Source: Olsenella massiliensis (lineage in GTDB: Bacteria; Actinomycetota; Coriobacteriia; Coriobacteriales; Atopobiaceae). From it: DNA of 64,000 nt. Below, piece after piece: positions 33,768 through 41,413 of this stretch. Location: contig NZ_LN898211.1 of NCBI RefSeq assembly GCF_001457795.1, positions 310,001 to 374,000 of the forward strand. The letters are read 5' to 3'. Under the pieces are notes generated by a model. It was not told the origin of the DNA. It saw only the letters and a list, made by a program, of their open reading frames with translations, and ran no database searches. Within the stretch, counting starts at the first letter, position 1. Each line of letters begins with the position of its first letter. The position numbers and the translations under genes were made by a program.

Positions 33768-34913
33768 ATGGAGCAACTCGAGGACGTCCGCGACAAGATC
33801 GACGAGATCGACCATGCCCTGCTCGACCTCATGGTGAGGCGCACGGAGCTCGCGGCGGACGTCGCCGCCTACAAGGCGGCGCACCACCTGACCGTTCTTG
33901 ACCGCGCCCGCGAGCGCCGCGTGGTCGCCGACGCCCGTCGGCGGGTGCCCGAGGACCTGAAAAGCCATGCCGCCGCCCTGATGGAGCTCCTCATGGAGGC
34001 CTCGCGCACGCGGCAGGGCGACATACTGGGCGCGACGTCGCCCGCCATCGAGGCCATCGACGAGGCGCTGGCCGTGGCGCCCGCGCTCTTTCCCACCGAC
34101 GCGCTCGTGGTGACCCAGGGGGTCGAGGGCGCCTACCAGCAGATCGCGACCGAGCGCATCTTCAGCCACGCCCAGATCGGCTACGTCGGGTCCTTTGAGG
34201 GCGTGTTCGAGGCCGTCGAGGCCGGGACCTGCGACTTTGGCATCCTGCCCCTGGAGAACAGCACGGCCGGCACCGTCAACCAGGTCTATGACCTCATGAT
34301 GCGCCATGACGTCCACATCGTGCGGAGCTGTCGCGTCAAGGTGAACCACAATCTCCTCGCCAAGCCTGGAACCAGGCTCCAGGACGTCACGGACGTCTAT
34401 AGCCACGAGCAGGCCATCCGTCAGTGCGAGGCGTTTCTCGCCACGCTGCCGGGCGTGCGCGTGCACGTGACGCGCAACACCGCCCTGGCCTCAAGGTTCG
34501 TGGCCCAGAGCGACGAGCCGGGCGTCTGCGCGCTGGCCTCGCGCGAGTGCGCGGAGCTCTACGGCCTCAGGGCGCTCGCCAAAAACGTCCAGGACAACGA
34601 CAACAACTACACGCGCTTCGCCTGCATCGCAAAGGGTCTCACCATCTATCCCGGCGCCGACAGAAGCTCGCTCATGCTCGTGGTCCGTCACCGCCCGGGC
34701 GCCCTCTACCGGGTTTTGGGCATCTTCTTCGCCCTGGACATCAACATCACCAAGCTCGAGAGCCGTCCGATCCCCGACCGCGACTTCGAGTTCATGTTCT
34801 ACTTTGACGTCGCGTGCCCCGCCGCCTCCCCCGCGTTCAGGCGGCTGGTCAAGGAGCTCGGCGACGTCTGCGAGGAGTTTCGGCACCTCGGAAGCTACGC
34901 GGAGGTCTCCTAG
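33768..34913 (+). CDS. pheA: Chorismate mutase / prephenate dehydratase
   Basis: A 381-residue bifunctional enzyme of phenylalanine synthesis. Residues 1-90 are an AroQ-type chorismate mutase (RDKIDEIDHALLDLMVRR, VAAYKA). Residues about 110-290 are prephenate dehydratase (GVEGAYQQIA, GILPLENSTAGTV, and NNYTRFACI with the catalytic Thr and Arg). The end is an ACT domain with LESRPIP, the usual phenylalanine feedback site. It is complete and follows the aroC fragment by 16 bases and precedes aroE by one base. It lies on the segment bounded by adapter sequence, so its true genomic position is probably elsewhere. Confidence 0.94.
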   Translation: MEQLEDVRDKIDEIDHALLDLMVRRTELAADVAAYKAAHHLTVLDRARERRVVADARRRVPEDLKSHAAALMELLMEASRTRQGDILGATSPAIEAIDEALAVAPALFPTDALVVTQGVEGAYQQIATERIFSHAQIGYVGSFEGVFEAVEAGTCDFGILPLENSTAGTVNQVYDLMMRHDVHIVRSCRVKVNHNLLAKPGTRLQDVTDVYSHEQAIRQCEAFLATLPGVRVHVTRNTALASRFVAQSDEPGVCALASRECAELYGLRALAKNVQDNDNNYTRFACIAKGLTIYPGADRSSLMLVVRHRPGALYRVLGIFFALDINITKLESRPIPDRDFEFMFYFDVACPAASPAFRRLVKELGDVCEEFRHLGSYAEVS

Positions 34914-34914
34914 C

Positions 34915-35127
34915 ATGGCCGGCACGGGCGAGCGGCGCTTTGGGCTTTTGGGGCGCACGCTCGCGCACAGCTGGTCGCCCGCCATTCACGCGCGCCTGGG
35001 CTCCGCTCCCTACGGCCTCTTCGAGCGCGAGCCCCAGGATGTCGCTGACTTCGTGCGCAACGGCGGCTGGCGCGGCCTCAACGTCACGATACCGTACAAG
35101 CGCCGCGCCTTTGAGCTCGCGGACGAG
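34915..35127 (+). CDS. aroE: Shikimate dehydrogenase, N-terminal fragment cut by adapter
   Basis: About 71 residues of the substrate-binding domain: FGLLGRTLAHSWSPAIHARLG (shikimate-binding SWSP) and GLNVTIPYKRRAFELADE (with the catalytic lysine of NVTIPYK). After LADE the reading frame continues directly into Illumina adapter sequence, so the rest of the gene is lost from this place. The gene starts one base after the pheA stop. Confidence 0.88.
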
Positions 35128-35202
35128 ACATCGGAAGAGCACACGTCTGAACTCCAGTCACGCCAATATCTCGTATGCCGTCTTCTGCTTGAAAAAAAAA
35201 AA
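35128..35202 (+). other. Illumina TruSeq index adapter with poly-A tail (contamination)
   Basis: From about 35128 the sequence is the standard indexed adapter: TCGGAAGAGCACACGTCTGA and onward, the six-base index GCCAAT (35162-35167, known as index 6), then the ATCTCGTATGCC...CTGCTTG end (to 35191) and eleven A (35192-35202). This is the read-through pattern of a short library insert and is not bacterial. Its translations give the well-known database artefact peptides such as EEHTSELQSR and RRRHTRYWRDWSSDV. Confidence 0.98.
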
Positions 35203-35393
35203 CACCCCCCTCTGCACGCTCTTCTCCCGCTCGGACCTGGGGCGCCCCGCTCCCCTGCTCGTCGCGTGTGGCCGGGAGGTTGGAGGTTGGAAGAGCACAC
35301 GCCTGAATGCCAGCAACGCCCATCTCACGTCTACAGCCTCCTTCTCCCGAAATTAACCGACACCAGCGAGACGTGTCTAGACGTGTATAAGAG
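35203..35393 (+). other. Low-quality sequence, second degenerate adapter copy and mosaic-end-like junction
   Basis: After unexplained sequence to about 35287, a second, error-rich copy of the indexed adapter runs from about 35288 (GGAAGAGCACACGCCTGAAT) to about 35355. It is followed by a P5-like stretch and then AGACGTGTATAAGAG (35379-35393), which matches 14 of the first 15 bases of the tagmentation mosaic end. Nothing here supports a gene. Confidence 0.85.
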
Positions 35394-35427
35394 CGTGGCG
35401 CAGGTGCTTGCTCGTGCCCTGGCCCAT
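35394..35427 (-). CDS. Probable 5' end of the class B sortase gene
   Basis: Three bases after the purE stop an ATG opens a frame (MGQGTSKHLRH) with GGAGGG seven bases upstream. It is cut after 11 codons by the adapter junction. The sortase body at 32340-33254 lacks a start and ends at the other junction, so this is very likely its first exon-like piece. Some bases between the two pieces may be lost or wrong, because an in-frame TAG occurs at 33255-33257. Confidence 0.6.
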
Positions 35428-35430
35428 CCG

Positions 35431-35901
35431 CTAGCCCTCCGCCATCTGACGCTTGAAGTCAGCCATGACCTGGGCGTATCTCTCGTCGGAGGTGGCGAGG
35501 ACCTGCGTCGCGTAGATGGCGGCGTTCTTGGCGCCGTTGATGGCGACGCAGGCGACGGGCACACCCGAGGGCATCTGGACCATGGAGAGCAGGGAGTCCA
35601 TGCCGCCGAGGTCGCTCGTCTTCATGGGAACGCCCACGACGGGCAGCGGGGTGAAGGCCGCGACGACGCCGCCCAGGTGGGCCGCCTTGCCGGCGGCCGC
35701 GATGATGACCTTGAGACCGCGATCGCGGGCGGACGAGGCCCAGGCGTGAACCTTGTCCGGCGTGCGGTGGGCCGAGGCAATGACGAGCTCATAGGGCACG
35801 CCGAACGCCTCGAGCTGCTTGGTGCAAGCCTCCATGGTCGGCAGGTCCGACTTTGATCCCATGATGATTCCCACGAGGGGCTTCTGCTCGCTGTCTGCCA
35901 T
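35431..35901 (-). CDS. purE: N5-carboxyaminoimidazole ribonucleotide mutase
   Basis: A 156-residue class I PurE that converts N5-CAIR to CAIR. The start is the ATG at 35901, which has GGAGG six bases upstream, giving MADSEQKPLVGIIMGSKSDLPTM. SKSD (about 14-17), SAHRTP (about 41-46, catalytic His) and AGKAAHLGG are present. It is the first gene of a set purE-sortase-purM-purN once the adapter-bounded insert is removed. A purK partner is not seen in the window. Confidence 0.95.
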   Translation of the reverse strand: MADSEQKPLVGIIMGSKSDLPTMEACTKQLEAFGVPYELVIASAHRTPDKVHAWASSARDRGLKVIIAAAGKAAHLGGVVAAFTPLPVVGVPMKTSDLGGMDSLLSMVQMPSGVPVACVAINGAKNAAIYATQVLATSDERYAQVMADFKRQMAEG

Positions 35902-35981
35902 GCGTTCCTCCAAAGGGCTCTGCCTGCGGGACAAGACGGCGGCGGGCTCGACGCGGGCTCGCTCGCCTCATGTGCAGCACC

Positions 35982-35987
35982 AGTATA
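35982..35987 (-). promoter_or_regulatory. Probable -10 element of the purE operon promoter
   Basis: TATACT on the minus strand, about 80 bases before the purE start. No strong -35 is seen at 17 bases, so it may depend on an activator or on an extended contact. Confidence 0.4.
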
Positions 35988-36078
35988 CGTGCACTTCTTT
36001 GACGCGTCTTTTCACATTTGCCGGCGTTGCCCGCAACGTTACCCGCGCGACACGGTGCGGCCTGCGCGTCCGGGCGCG

Positions 36079-36107
36079 TTGCCAGCCGTGCGCGCAACGC
36101 CTATGCT
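36079..36107 (+). promoter_or_regulatory. Promoter of the pyridoxal kinase gene
   Basis: TTGCCA (36079-36084) and TATGCT (36102-36107) are separated by exactly 17 bases. Transcription would begin about 35 bases before the ATG at 36150. Confidence 0.6.
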
Positions 36108-36149
36108 TGCTGCCAAGCATCGGTCCACAAGTCCATGTGAGGAGCATTC

Positions 36150-37028
36150 ATGTCAGAAGCAAGGGACCAGTATCTGTACGTTCGCTCGGACGGCTACATT
36201 CCGCGCGTCGCCGCCGTGCACGACCTGTGCGGGTATGGCAAATGCTCGCTGGGAGTGGCCATTCCCGTCCTGTCCGCCGCCGGCTGTGACGTGTGCCCCG
36301 TGCCCACCTCGCTCTTCTCGGCGCACACCAAGTTCCCTCACTTCTACATGCACGACACCACCCCCATCCTCGACGAGTACCTTGACGCCTGGGCAAAGGA
36401 GGGCGTGGCGCTCGACGCCGTCTACTCGGGGTTCCTGGGCTCCGCGGAGCAGGTGGGCGCCATACGGCGCCTGTATGCGGAGCACCCGGGGGCGCTGCGC
36501 GTCGTGGACCCCGTGATGGGCGACGGCGGCACCACCTACCCAACCTACACGCAGGACATGTGCCGTGCCACGGCCACGCTCGTGCCGGGCGCCGACCTCC
36601 TGATTCCCAACCTCACCGAGGCGTCCATCCTCACCGGGCTTCCCTACGAGGGTCAGGACGTCAGCGACGAGCAGGTGTCAAGGCTGGGCGCGGCGCTCCT
36701 TGAGATGGGGGCCAAGAACGTCATCATCAAGGGCGTCGTCCGGGGCGACGGCATGATACGCAACTATCTGATGGAGGCGCAGGGCGCGGGGGCGCCCCGG
36801 GCGTTTGCCTGCGAGCTCTTGCCCTTCATGCTTCACGGGACGGGCGACCTGTACGCGTCGTCCCTGCTCGCCGCCGTCATGGCGGGGCGCGGCCTTGACG
36901 ACGCCGTGGCCTTTGCCGGCGCCTTCGTGCACGACGCCATGGTGGTCACGAGGGTCCAGCCTGACTTTGAGCTGCGCGGCGTGAGCTTTGAGAGCGTCCT
37001 TGGCAAGGTGACGGCGCTCGTCGCCTAG
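36150..37028 (+). CDS. pdxY: Pyridoxal/pyridoxine kinase (PdxY/PdxK-like)
   Basis: A 292-residue PfkB/ribokinase-superfamily kinase that phosphorylates B6 vitamers for salvage. AAVHDLCGYGKCSL (about 21-34) is the substrate-side signature. GFLGSAEQV and VVDPVMGDGG (about 118-127) match PdxY. The anion-hole motif is LHGTGDLYASSLLAA (about 229), with GTGD carrying the catalytic Asp. GAGGAG lies upstream of the ATG. The gene stands alone with its own promoter and a strong terminator. Confidence 0.88.
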   Translation: MSEARDQYLYVRSDGYIPRVAAVHDLCGYGKCSLGVAIPVLSAAGCDVCPVPTSLFSAHTKFPHFYMHDTTPILDEYLDAWAKEGVALDAVYSGFLGSAEQVGAIRRLYAEHPGALRVVDPVMGDGGTTYPTYTQDMCRATATLVPGADLLIPNLTEASILTGLPYEGQDVSDEQVSRLGAALLEMGAKNVIIKGVVRGDGMIRNYLMEAQGAGAPRAFACELLPFMLHGTGDLYASSLLAAVMAGRGLDDAVAFAGAFVHDAMVVTRVQPDFELRGVSFESVLGKVTALVA

Positions 37029-37041
37029 CTGGCCTGGACGA

Positions 37042-37075
37042 GTCCCGCCGCAACTCAACGGGGCTGCGGCGGGAC
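37042..37075. terminator. Strong hairpin between convergent genes
   Basis: A perfect 11-base stem, GTCCCGCCGCA (37042-37052) and TGCGGCGGGAC (37065-37075), with a 12-base loop. It closes both the pyridoxal kinase gene and the convergent membrane-protein gene. No T tract. Confidence 0.7.
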
Positions 37076-37117
37076 CTCACAGCGGGCGTCGAGTGACGGC
37101 CGTCGTCGAGGGCCTCG

Positions 37118-38023
37118 CTACGAGCGCTCCTGGGCCTTTGGGCTAGGCGCTTCTGAAGTCGCGTCTGCGCCCGCAGAGGAGTCGGCGGTCGGGGCGGCAG
37201 AGCCGCTCGCGTCGCCGGTCCCCAGGATGCTCGAGAAGATCGCGTTGGGGGTGATGGACGACGTGATGCTGTCGTGCAGCTGCTCGGCCGTCTGGGAGTC
37301 CACGCCCGAGATGGCGCAGTTAAAGCGCACGCCGCTCGCGGTCGTCGTCTTGGTCCAGGTGAAGGTCATAAGCGTCTTGAGGCTCCCCGCAGGCTTGAGC
37401 AAGCCAAACAGCCCGGCCTGCTTGATCTTGCCCGCATCGTCCTGATAGACGTTGACGTGGTAGACCACCGTGTTGACGTTTTGGTTGAGCAGCGCGTTGA
37501 CCGAGAAGGCCGCCGCCTGGATCTGCGAGCCCGCAAAGGACTCGAGCGCGTTCGCCGAAGAGGTGTCCGTCACCGTGACCTCGATGCGGTGGGTGTTCTC
37601 GTCGGCCTCCTGGACGCTGAAGTCGGTCGGGAACTGCGTGAAGCCCGTCCCCCATTCCACACCATGGTCCAGGGCCTGGTACACGGTGTTTATGTTGACG
37701 TTCTCCGCCAGGTCGGCCGTGGTCGCGCGACGCACGAGGGTGGTGACCAGCTGGAGCGAGACGACGCCGACGAACAGGACGATGACGAAGGCGACGGCGG
37801 TGCGGGTGATCTTGCGGCCGACCGTGGAGCCGGAGGGGTCGGCGTCGGAAAGCGGGTCAACGTTGACGCCATGTCGGCGAGAGCCGCTCAGCCTGTCCTG
37901 GGCGAGGGCGGTCTCCTCGTTGGTGTGGCCCGTGTCATCAACCGTGCCGAAGAGCCTCTCGGCCTCGTGCGCGTTGAGGGTACCCTTGGGGATGGGCGCC
38001 AGCGCCCTCTTTCTGCCAGCCAT
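37118..38023 (-). CDS. Membrane-anchored protein of unknown function
   Basis: A 301-residue protein. Residues 1-70 are cytoplasmic and charged. One membrane helix follows (ITRTAVAFVIVLFVGVVSLQLV, about residues 73-95), and an extracellular domain of about 170 residues rich in Thr, Val, Asn and Gln ends in a Ser/Ala/Asp tail. The extracellular part has alternating hydrophobic residues (HRIEVTVTDTSS, VVYHVNVYQDDAG) that suggest a beta fold. I do not recognise the family. I chose the ATG at 38023 because AGGAGA is 6-7 bases upstream. Its neighbours, a Nudix gene and a kinase, do not point to a role. Confidence 0.75.
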   Translation of the reverse strand: MAGRKRALAPIPKGTLNAHEAERLFGTVDDTGHTNEETALAQDRLSGSRRHGVNVDPLSDADPSGSTVGRKITRTAVAFVIVLFVGVVSLQLVTTLVRRATTADLAENVNINTVYQALDHGVEWGTGFTQFPTDFSVQEADENTHRIEVTVTDTSSANALESFAGSQIQAAAFSVNALLNQNVNTVVYHVNVYQDDAGKIKQAGLFGLLKPAGSLKTLMTFTWTKTTTASGVRFNCAISGVDSQTAEQLHDSITSSITPNAIFSSILGTGDASGSAAPTADSSAGADATSEAPSPKAQERS

Positions 38024-38139
38024 GCAACTCTCCTGCCTGTGACCACGCGGCGACACAAAGGGCGTCGCCCGGTGTCGCCTGCGGGCACGCGAACCAGTAT
38101 AGTGGTGCCGCGTCGCTCCGTTGAGCGATGACGCCGACC

Positions 38140-38949
38140 TTACCGGTCGTTGGGGGCGCCCTCGCGCCCCTGCGGCCCCACGCCACTCTGAGATGGTACC
38201 ATCCGGTGGGCTATGGCGTCGCAGACAAGGGCGCCTACCACGGTCTTTGCATCCTCTATGCGCCCGTCGAGCACCGCCTCGACCAGCTCGCGCAGCTCCA
38301 CGAGGTCCACGTTGATGAACTCGTCGGCGTCTGGGTCGGAGTCCGCAAACGTGAGGTCCGTCGCCATGTACAGGTGAATGCGCTCGTCGCTGAACCCCAC
38401 CGACGGGACGAGCGTGGTGAGAAACGCCATCCTGCCTGCCGTGAGGCCCGTCTCCTCGCGAAGCTCCCGCCGTGCCGCCTCAAGCGGGTCCTCGCCAGGC
38501 GCGAGCTTGCCGGCAGGGATCTCGACCGTCACCCGGTCGAGCGCCGCGCGGTACTGTCGCACCAGGCAGATGCGCCCCTCGTCCGTAAGGGCAACCACGC
38601 CAACGGCGCCCGGGTGGCGCACCACGTCACGGCGCGCCTCGCGACCGTCTGGCAGGCGGTCGAGCAGCACGTCAACGTTAAAGAACTGCCCCTTCCACGC
38701 GACGTCCTCGCCGATGATGCGCTCGGCGAGGCCCCTGTCGCGCGGATCGTCGTCGCCCAGCGCGAGGCTGCGGCGAAGAGGGGCGCCGGACTGATGGTCG
38801 GGCGACGGGCGTTCGCCCTCAAAGGTGAGGGCGTCAACGCGCGCACGAACGTCCTTTGCGGCGTGGGACAGCTCCTCGTCAAGCGAGGGGGGCTCCGAGC
38901 CTGCGAGAAAATCCCTTCTTGGACCGCTGACGTGCGTGTCCTCGCTCAT
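38140..38949 (-). CDS. Nudix hydrolase, ADP-ribose pyrophosphatase type
   Basis: A 269-residue protein. The C-terminal part has a perfect Nudix box, GKLAPGEDPLEAARRELREE followed by TGL, near residues 150-172. The preceding segment RRDVVRHPGAVGVVALTD and ICLVRQYR and the following PSVGFSDERIHLYMA fit the ADP-ribose pyrophosphatase branch, which splits ADP-ribose to AMP and ribose 5-phosphate. About 65 extra N-terminal residues (charged, Asp/Pro/Ser) are unusual. I prefer the ATG at 38949, because AAAGGAG lies about 9 bases upstream, over 38958. Confidence 0.88.
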   Translation of the reverse strand: MSEDTHVSGPRRDFLAGSEPPSLDEELSHAAKDVRARVDALTFEGERPSPDHQSGAPLRRSLALGDDDPRDRGLAERIIGEDVAWKGQFFNVDVLLDRLPDGREARRDVVRHPGAVGVVALTDEGRICLVRQYRAALDRVTVEIPAGKLAPGEDPLEAARRELREETGLTAGRMAFLTTLVPSVGFSDERIHLYMATDLTFADSDPDADEFINVDLVELRELVEAVLDGRIEDAKTVVGALVCDAIAHRMVPSQSGVGPQGREGAPNDR

Positions 38950-38998
38950 CGATGACATCTCCTTTGGCGCGGGTCGGCTGTGGGGACTGGCAGGTCCG

Positions 38999-40300
38999 CT
39001 AGAGCCGCTCGCGGCCCTTGATGGCCTTGATGCCTATGTCGTGCCGATAGGTCTTGCCCTCGAAGCTGATCTTGTCGCAGGCCTCGTACGCCCTGTTGCG
39101 CGCGTCCTCGAAGCTCGACGCCACGGCCGTCACGTCAAGGACGCGCCCGCCGTCGGTGAGGATGGCGCCGCTCTCGTCGAGGCGCGTCCCCGCGTGGTAC
39201 ACGGTGACGCCGGGGAGCGCCTCCGCCTCGTCGATGCCGCTGATGAGCTTGCCCCTCTCGTAGGAGCCGGGATATCCCGCGCTCGTGAGCACCACGCTCA
39301 CGGCCCAGTCGTCCTCCCATGCCACCATCGAGGGGCTCAGGGTTCCCGCGTCGCAGGCCAACAGGCAGTCAACCAGGTCAGCGCGCATGCGGGGCAGCAC
39401 GACCTGGGTCTCGGGATCGCCAAGGCGGGCGTTGAACTCCAGCACCTTGGGACCGTCCTTGGTGAGCATGAAACCGCCGTACAGACAGCCGCTGTACGTG
39501 ACGCCCTCGTCGCGCAGCTGGTCAACGACGCGCTGCTCTATCTGGACCATACGCTCGAACTCGCCGGGAAGCAGGATGGGGACGGGAGAGTAGACGCCCA
39601 TGCCGCCGGTGTTGGGACCGCGGTCGCCGTCCAGGGCGCGCTTGTGATCCTGCGAGGTGGCCAGGGGCACAACGGTCCTGCCGTCCGTGAGGGCCAGCAG
39701 CGAGCACTCCGGGCCCTCAAGCAGCTCCTCCACCACGACGGTTGAGCCCGCCACGCCAAAGGCGCCCGAGAAGCACTCGTGGACGCCCGCAAGGGCCTCG
39801 TCGGTGTCCTGGGCGACGATGACGCCCTTGCCCGCCGCCAGGCCGTCGGCCTTGACCACGCACGGGCCCCCGAGCGAGCGGACGTGGGCCGCGCAGGCGT
39901 CCTCGTCCGTAAAGCTCTGCCACGCGGCCGTGGGCACGCCCGCACGGGCCATGACGCCCTTTGCGAACTCCTTGGAGCCCTCCATGCGGGCGGCGGACGC
40001 CGAGGGGCCAAAGACCGGGATGCCGGCCGCGCGCACGACGTCGGCCACGCCCGCGACCAGGGGGGCCTCGGGACCTATGACCACAAGGCCCACGCCCCTC
40101 TCGCGGGCGAAGGCGGCGAGCGCGGCGCCGTCAGACGCGTCCACGTCTGCCCTCTGGGCCATCTGGAGCATGCCGCCGTTGCCGGGGGCGACCCAGAGCC
40201 TGCCCGCGCGCGGCGAGGCCGCCAGCTTGGTGAGCAGGGCGTGCTCCCTGCCGCCGGAGCCTACGAGGAGGATGTCAACCGTGCCGTCTGCTGCGCTCAT
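38999..40300 (-). CDS. purD: Phosphoribosylamine-glycine ligase
   Basis: A 433-residue ATP-grasp enzyme, the second step of purine synthesis. Key features: ILLVGSGGREHAL (10-22), GPEAPLVAGVAD (about 76), KADGLAAGKGVIV (about 144, ATP lid), EELLEGPECSLLAL, and FNARLGDPETQVVLPRM (about 282) with the metal ligands. It lies between the Nudix gene and a DegV gene, 10 bases from the latter. Expression with purA-degV is likely. Confidence 0.96.
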   Translation of the reverse strand: MSAADGTVDILLVGSGGREHALLTKLAASPRAGRLWVAPGNGGMLQMAQRADVDASDGAALAAFARERGVGLVVIGPEAPLVAGVADVVRAAGIPVFGPSASAARMEGSKEFAKGVMARAGVPTAAWQSFTDEDACAAHVRSLGGPCVVKADGLAAGKGVIVAQDTDEALAGVHECFSGAFGVAGSTVVVEELLEGPECSLLALTDGRTVVPLATSQDHKRALDGDRGPNTGGMGVYSPVPILLPGEFERMVQIEQRVVDQLRDEGVTYSGCLYGGFMLTKDGPKVLEFNARLGDPETQVVLPRMRADLVDCLLACDAGTLSPSMVAWEDDWAVSVVLTSAGYPGSYERGKLISGIDEAEALPGVTVYHAGTRLDESGAILTDGGRVLDVTAVASSFEDARNRAYEACDKISFEGKTYRHDIGIKAIKGRERL

Positions 40301-40310
40301 GAGACCGTCC

Positions 40311-41411
40311 TTATGACGCTGGGTCGGGGTCGAGTCCGTGGTCGGGGTCCTGGTTGGGTCCGGAGTCGCTCGTGGCGCGGGGGCGCCGTGCGTCGGGATT
40401 CGTCCCCGGCACCGAGGCCGGCTCCGTCAACGAGGGGCCGGCGACGTCCTGAAGCTGTATCAGCGCCCTCAGCTCGTCGGCGGAAAGGAGCCGCGACGGG
40501 GCGTAGACGACGCCCGCGGCGCCGCTGCCCATCTTCGCGAGGGTGTCGGGATGGGCCTCAAGGACGCCGGCGCACTCCTTCTGAAACTCGTTGGTGTCAA
40601 GGTGCTTCTCGATGACGGCGAGCAGCCACGAGTCGCCGGCGCGCAGGCCCGCATAGGTCAGCGGGCCCACCTGGCGGGAATACGTGCTCATGGTGCGCGC
40701 GATGTTGCCGGCAAGGCGGGCGAGCTCGGTGGAGCGCGAGAGCTCGCGCATCTGCCCGCTCTCGTCTGAGACGAGCATGCGTCGGGTGCCTGTGGCGCGC
40801 AGGCGCAGGCGGTTGGCCTCGCCCAGGATCTTCTTGCGCAGGGCCAGCTTCACCGTGTCCGCGGTGGAGACCCCCGGGTCCTTGAGGGGAATGATCGCCA
40901 GGCGAGAGGCGCGTGACAGCTCCACGGCCCGCTGGGTCGCCTGAGCAGGGCTCATTCCGCCGTCCCGGTCGGCAACCAGGCGTGCGAGCACGAGCGTCAC
41001 CTGGGAGGGAGGGCAGGCCAGCTCGATGAGGCAGGTGTTGACCCGCGACACGCGCCGGGCCGCGCGCTGGACCACGGCGGAGACGTTATGGCCTGCGCGT
41101 GCCGCGTGAAGCACGAGGACGTTGGCACTTCCTGCATCGGCAAGCTCGTTCAGGACGCCCACCAGGTCATCCTCGCCGGGCACCAGCGACGTGCCCTTGT
41201 CCTCGCCCTTTGCCTGGGCAAGGCGCGAGAGCAGATCGAGCGCCTCCACGTCGAGGCCACCACGACGGCGCATGCCCTGCGGCGCGGCCGAGAGGGACAG
41301 CGTCCTCACCCCCGCAGCCGCAAGGGCCTCGGGGGCAAGATTGCAGGCCGCGTCGCAGACGATGGCAAAGCGAGCGGCACCTGTGGAGGGAGCGGAGACG
41401 GGGGCGCGCAC
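40311..41411 (-). CDS. DegV-like fatty-acid-binding protein with extra C-terminal domain
   Basis: A 366-residue protein. Residues 8-270 follow the DegV fold (FAIVCDAACNLAPEALAAAGVRTLSLS, then GTSLVPGEDDLVGVLNELADAG, VLVLHAARAGHNVSAVVQRAA), where relatives bind a fatty acid for the FakAB kinase. The usual TDSxxDL start reads CDAACNL, and the family's TSQPS reads TSLVP, so ligand residues are altered. The C-terminal 40 residues are Pro/Asp-rich. The start is a GTG two bases after the purA stop, which is overlap-like coupling, without a strong ribosome site. Confidence 0.75.
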   Translation of the reverse strand: MRAPVSAPSTGAARFAIVCDAACNLAPEALAAAGVRTLSLSAAPQGMRRRGGLDVEALDLLSRLAQAKGEDKGTSLVPGEDDLVGVLNELADAGSANVLVLHAARAGHNVSAVVQRAARRVSRVNTCLIELACPPSQVTLVLARLVADRDGGMSPAQATQRAVELSRASRLAIIPLKDPGVSTADTVKLALRKKILGEANRLRLRATGTRRMLVSDESGQMRELSRSTELARLAGNIARTMSTYSRQVGPLTYAGLRAGDSWLLAVIEKHLDTNEFQKECAGVLEAHPDTLAKMGSGAAGVVYAPSRLLSADELRALIQLQDVAGPSLTEPASVPGTNPDARRPRATSDSGPNQDPDHGLDPDPAS

Positions 41412-41413
41412 CG

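Noticed and set aside
34804-35856. A 350-residue plus-strand frame running through aroE, adapter and the antisense of purE
   Set aside because: It is made of unrelated pieces joined by adapter. Only the part 34915-35127 is a real gene fragment.
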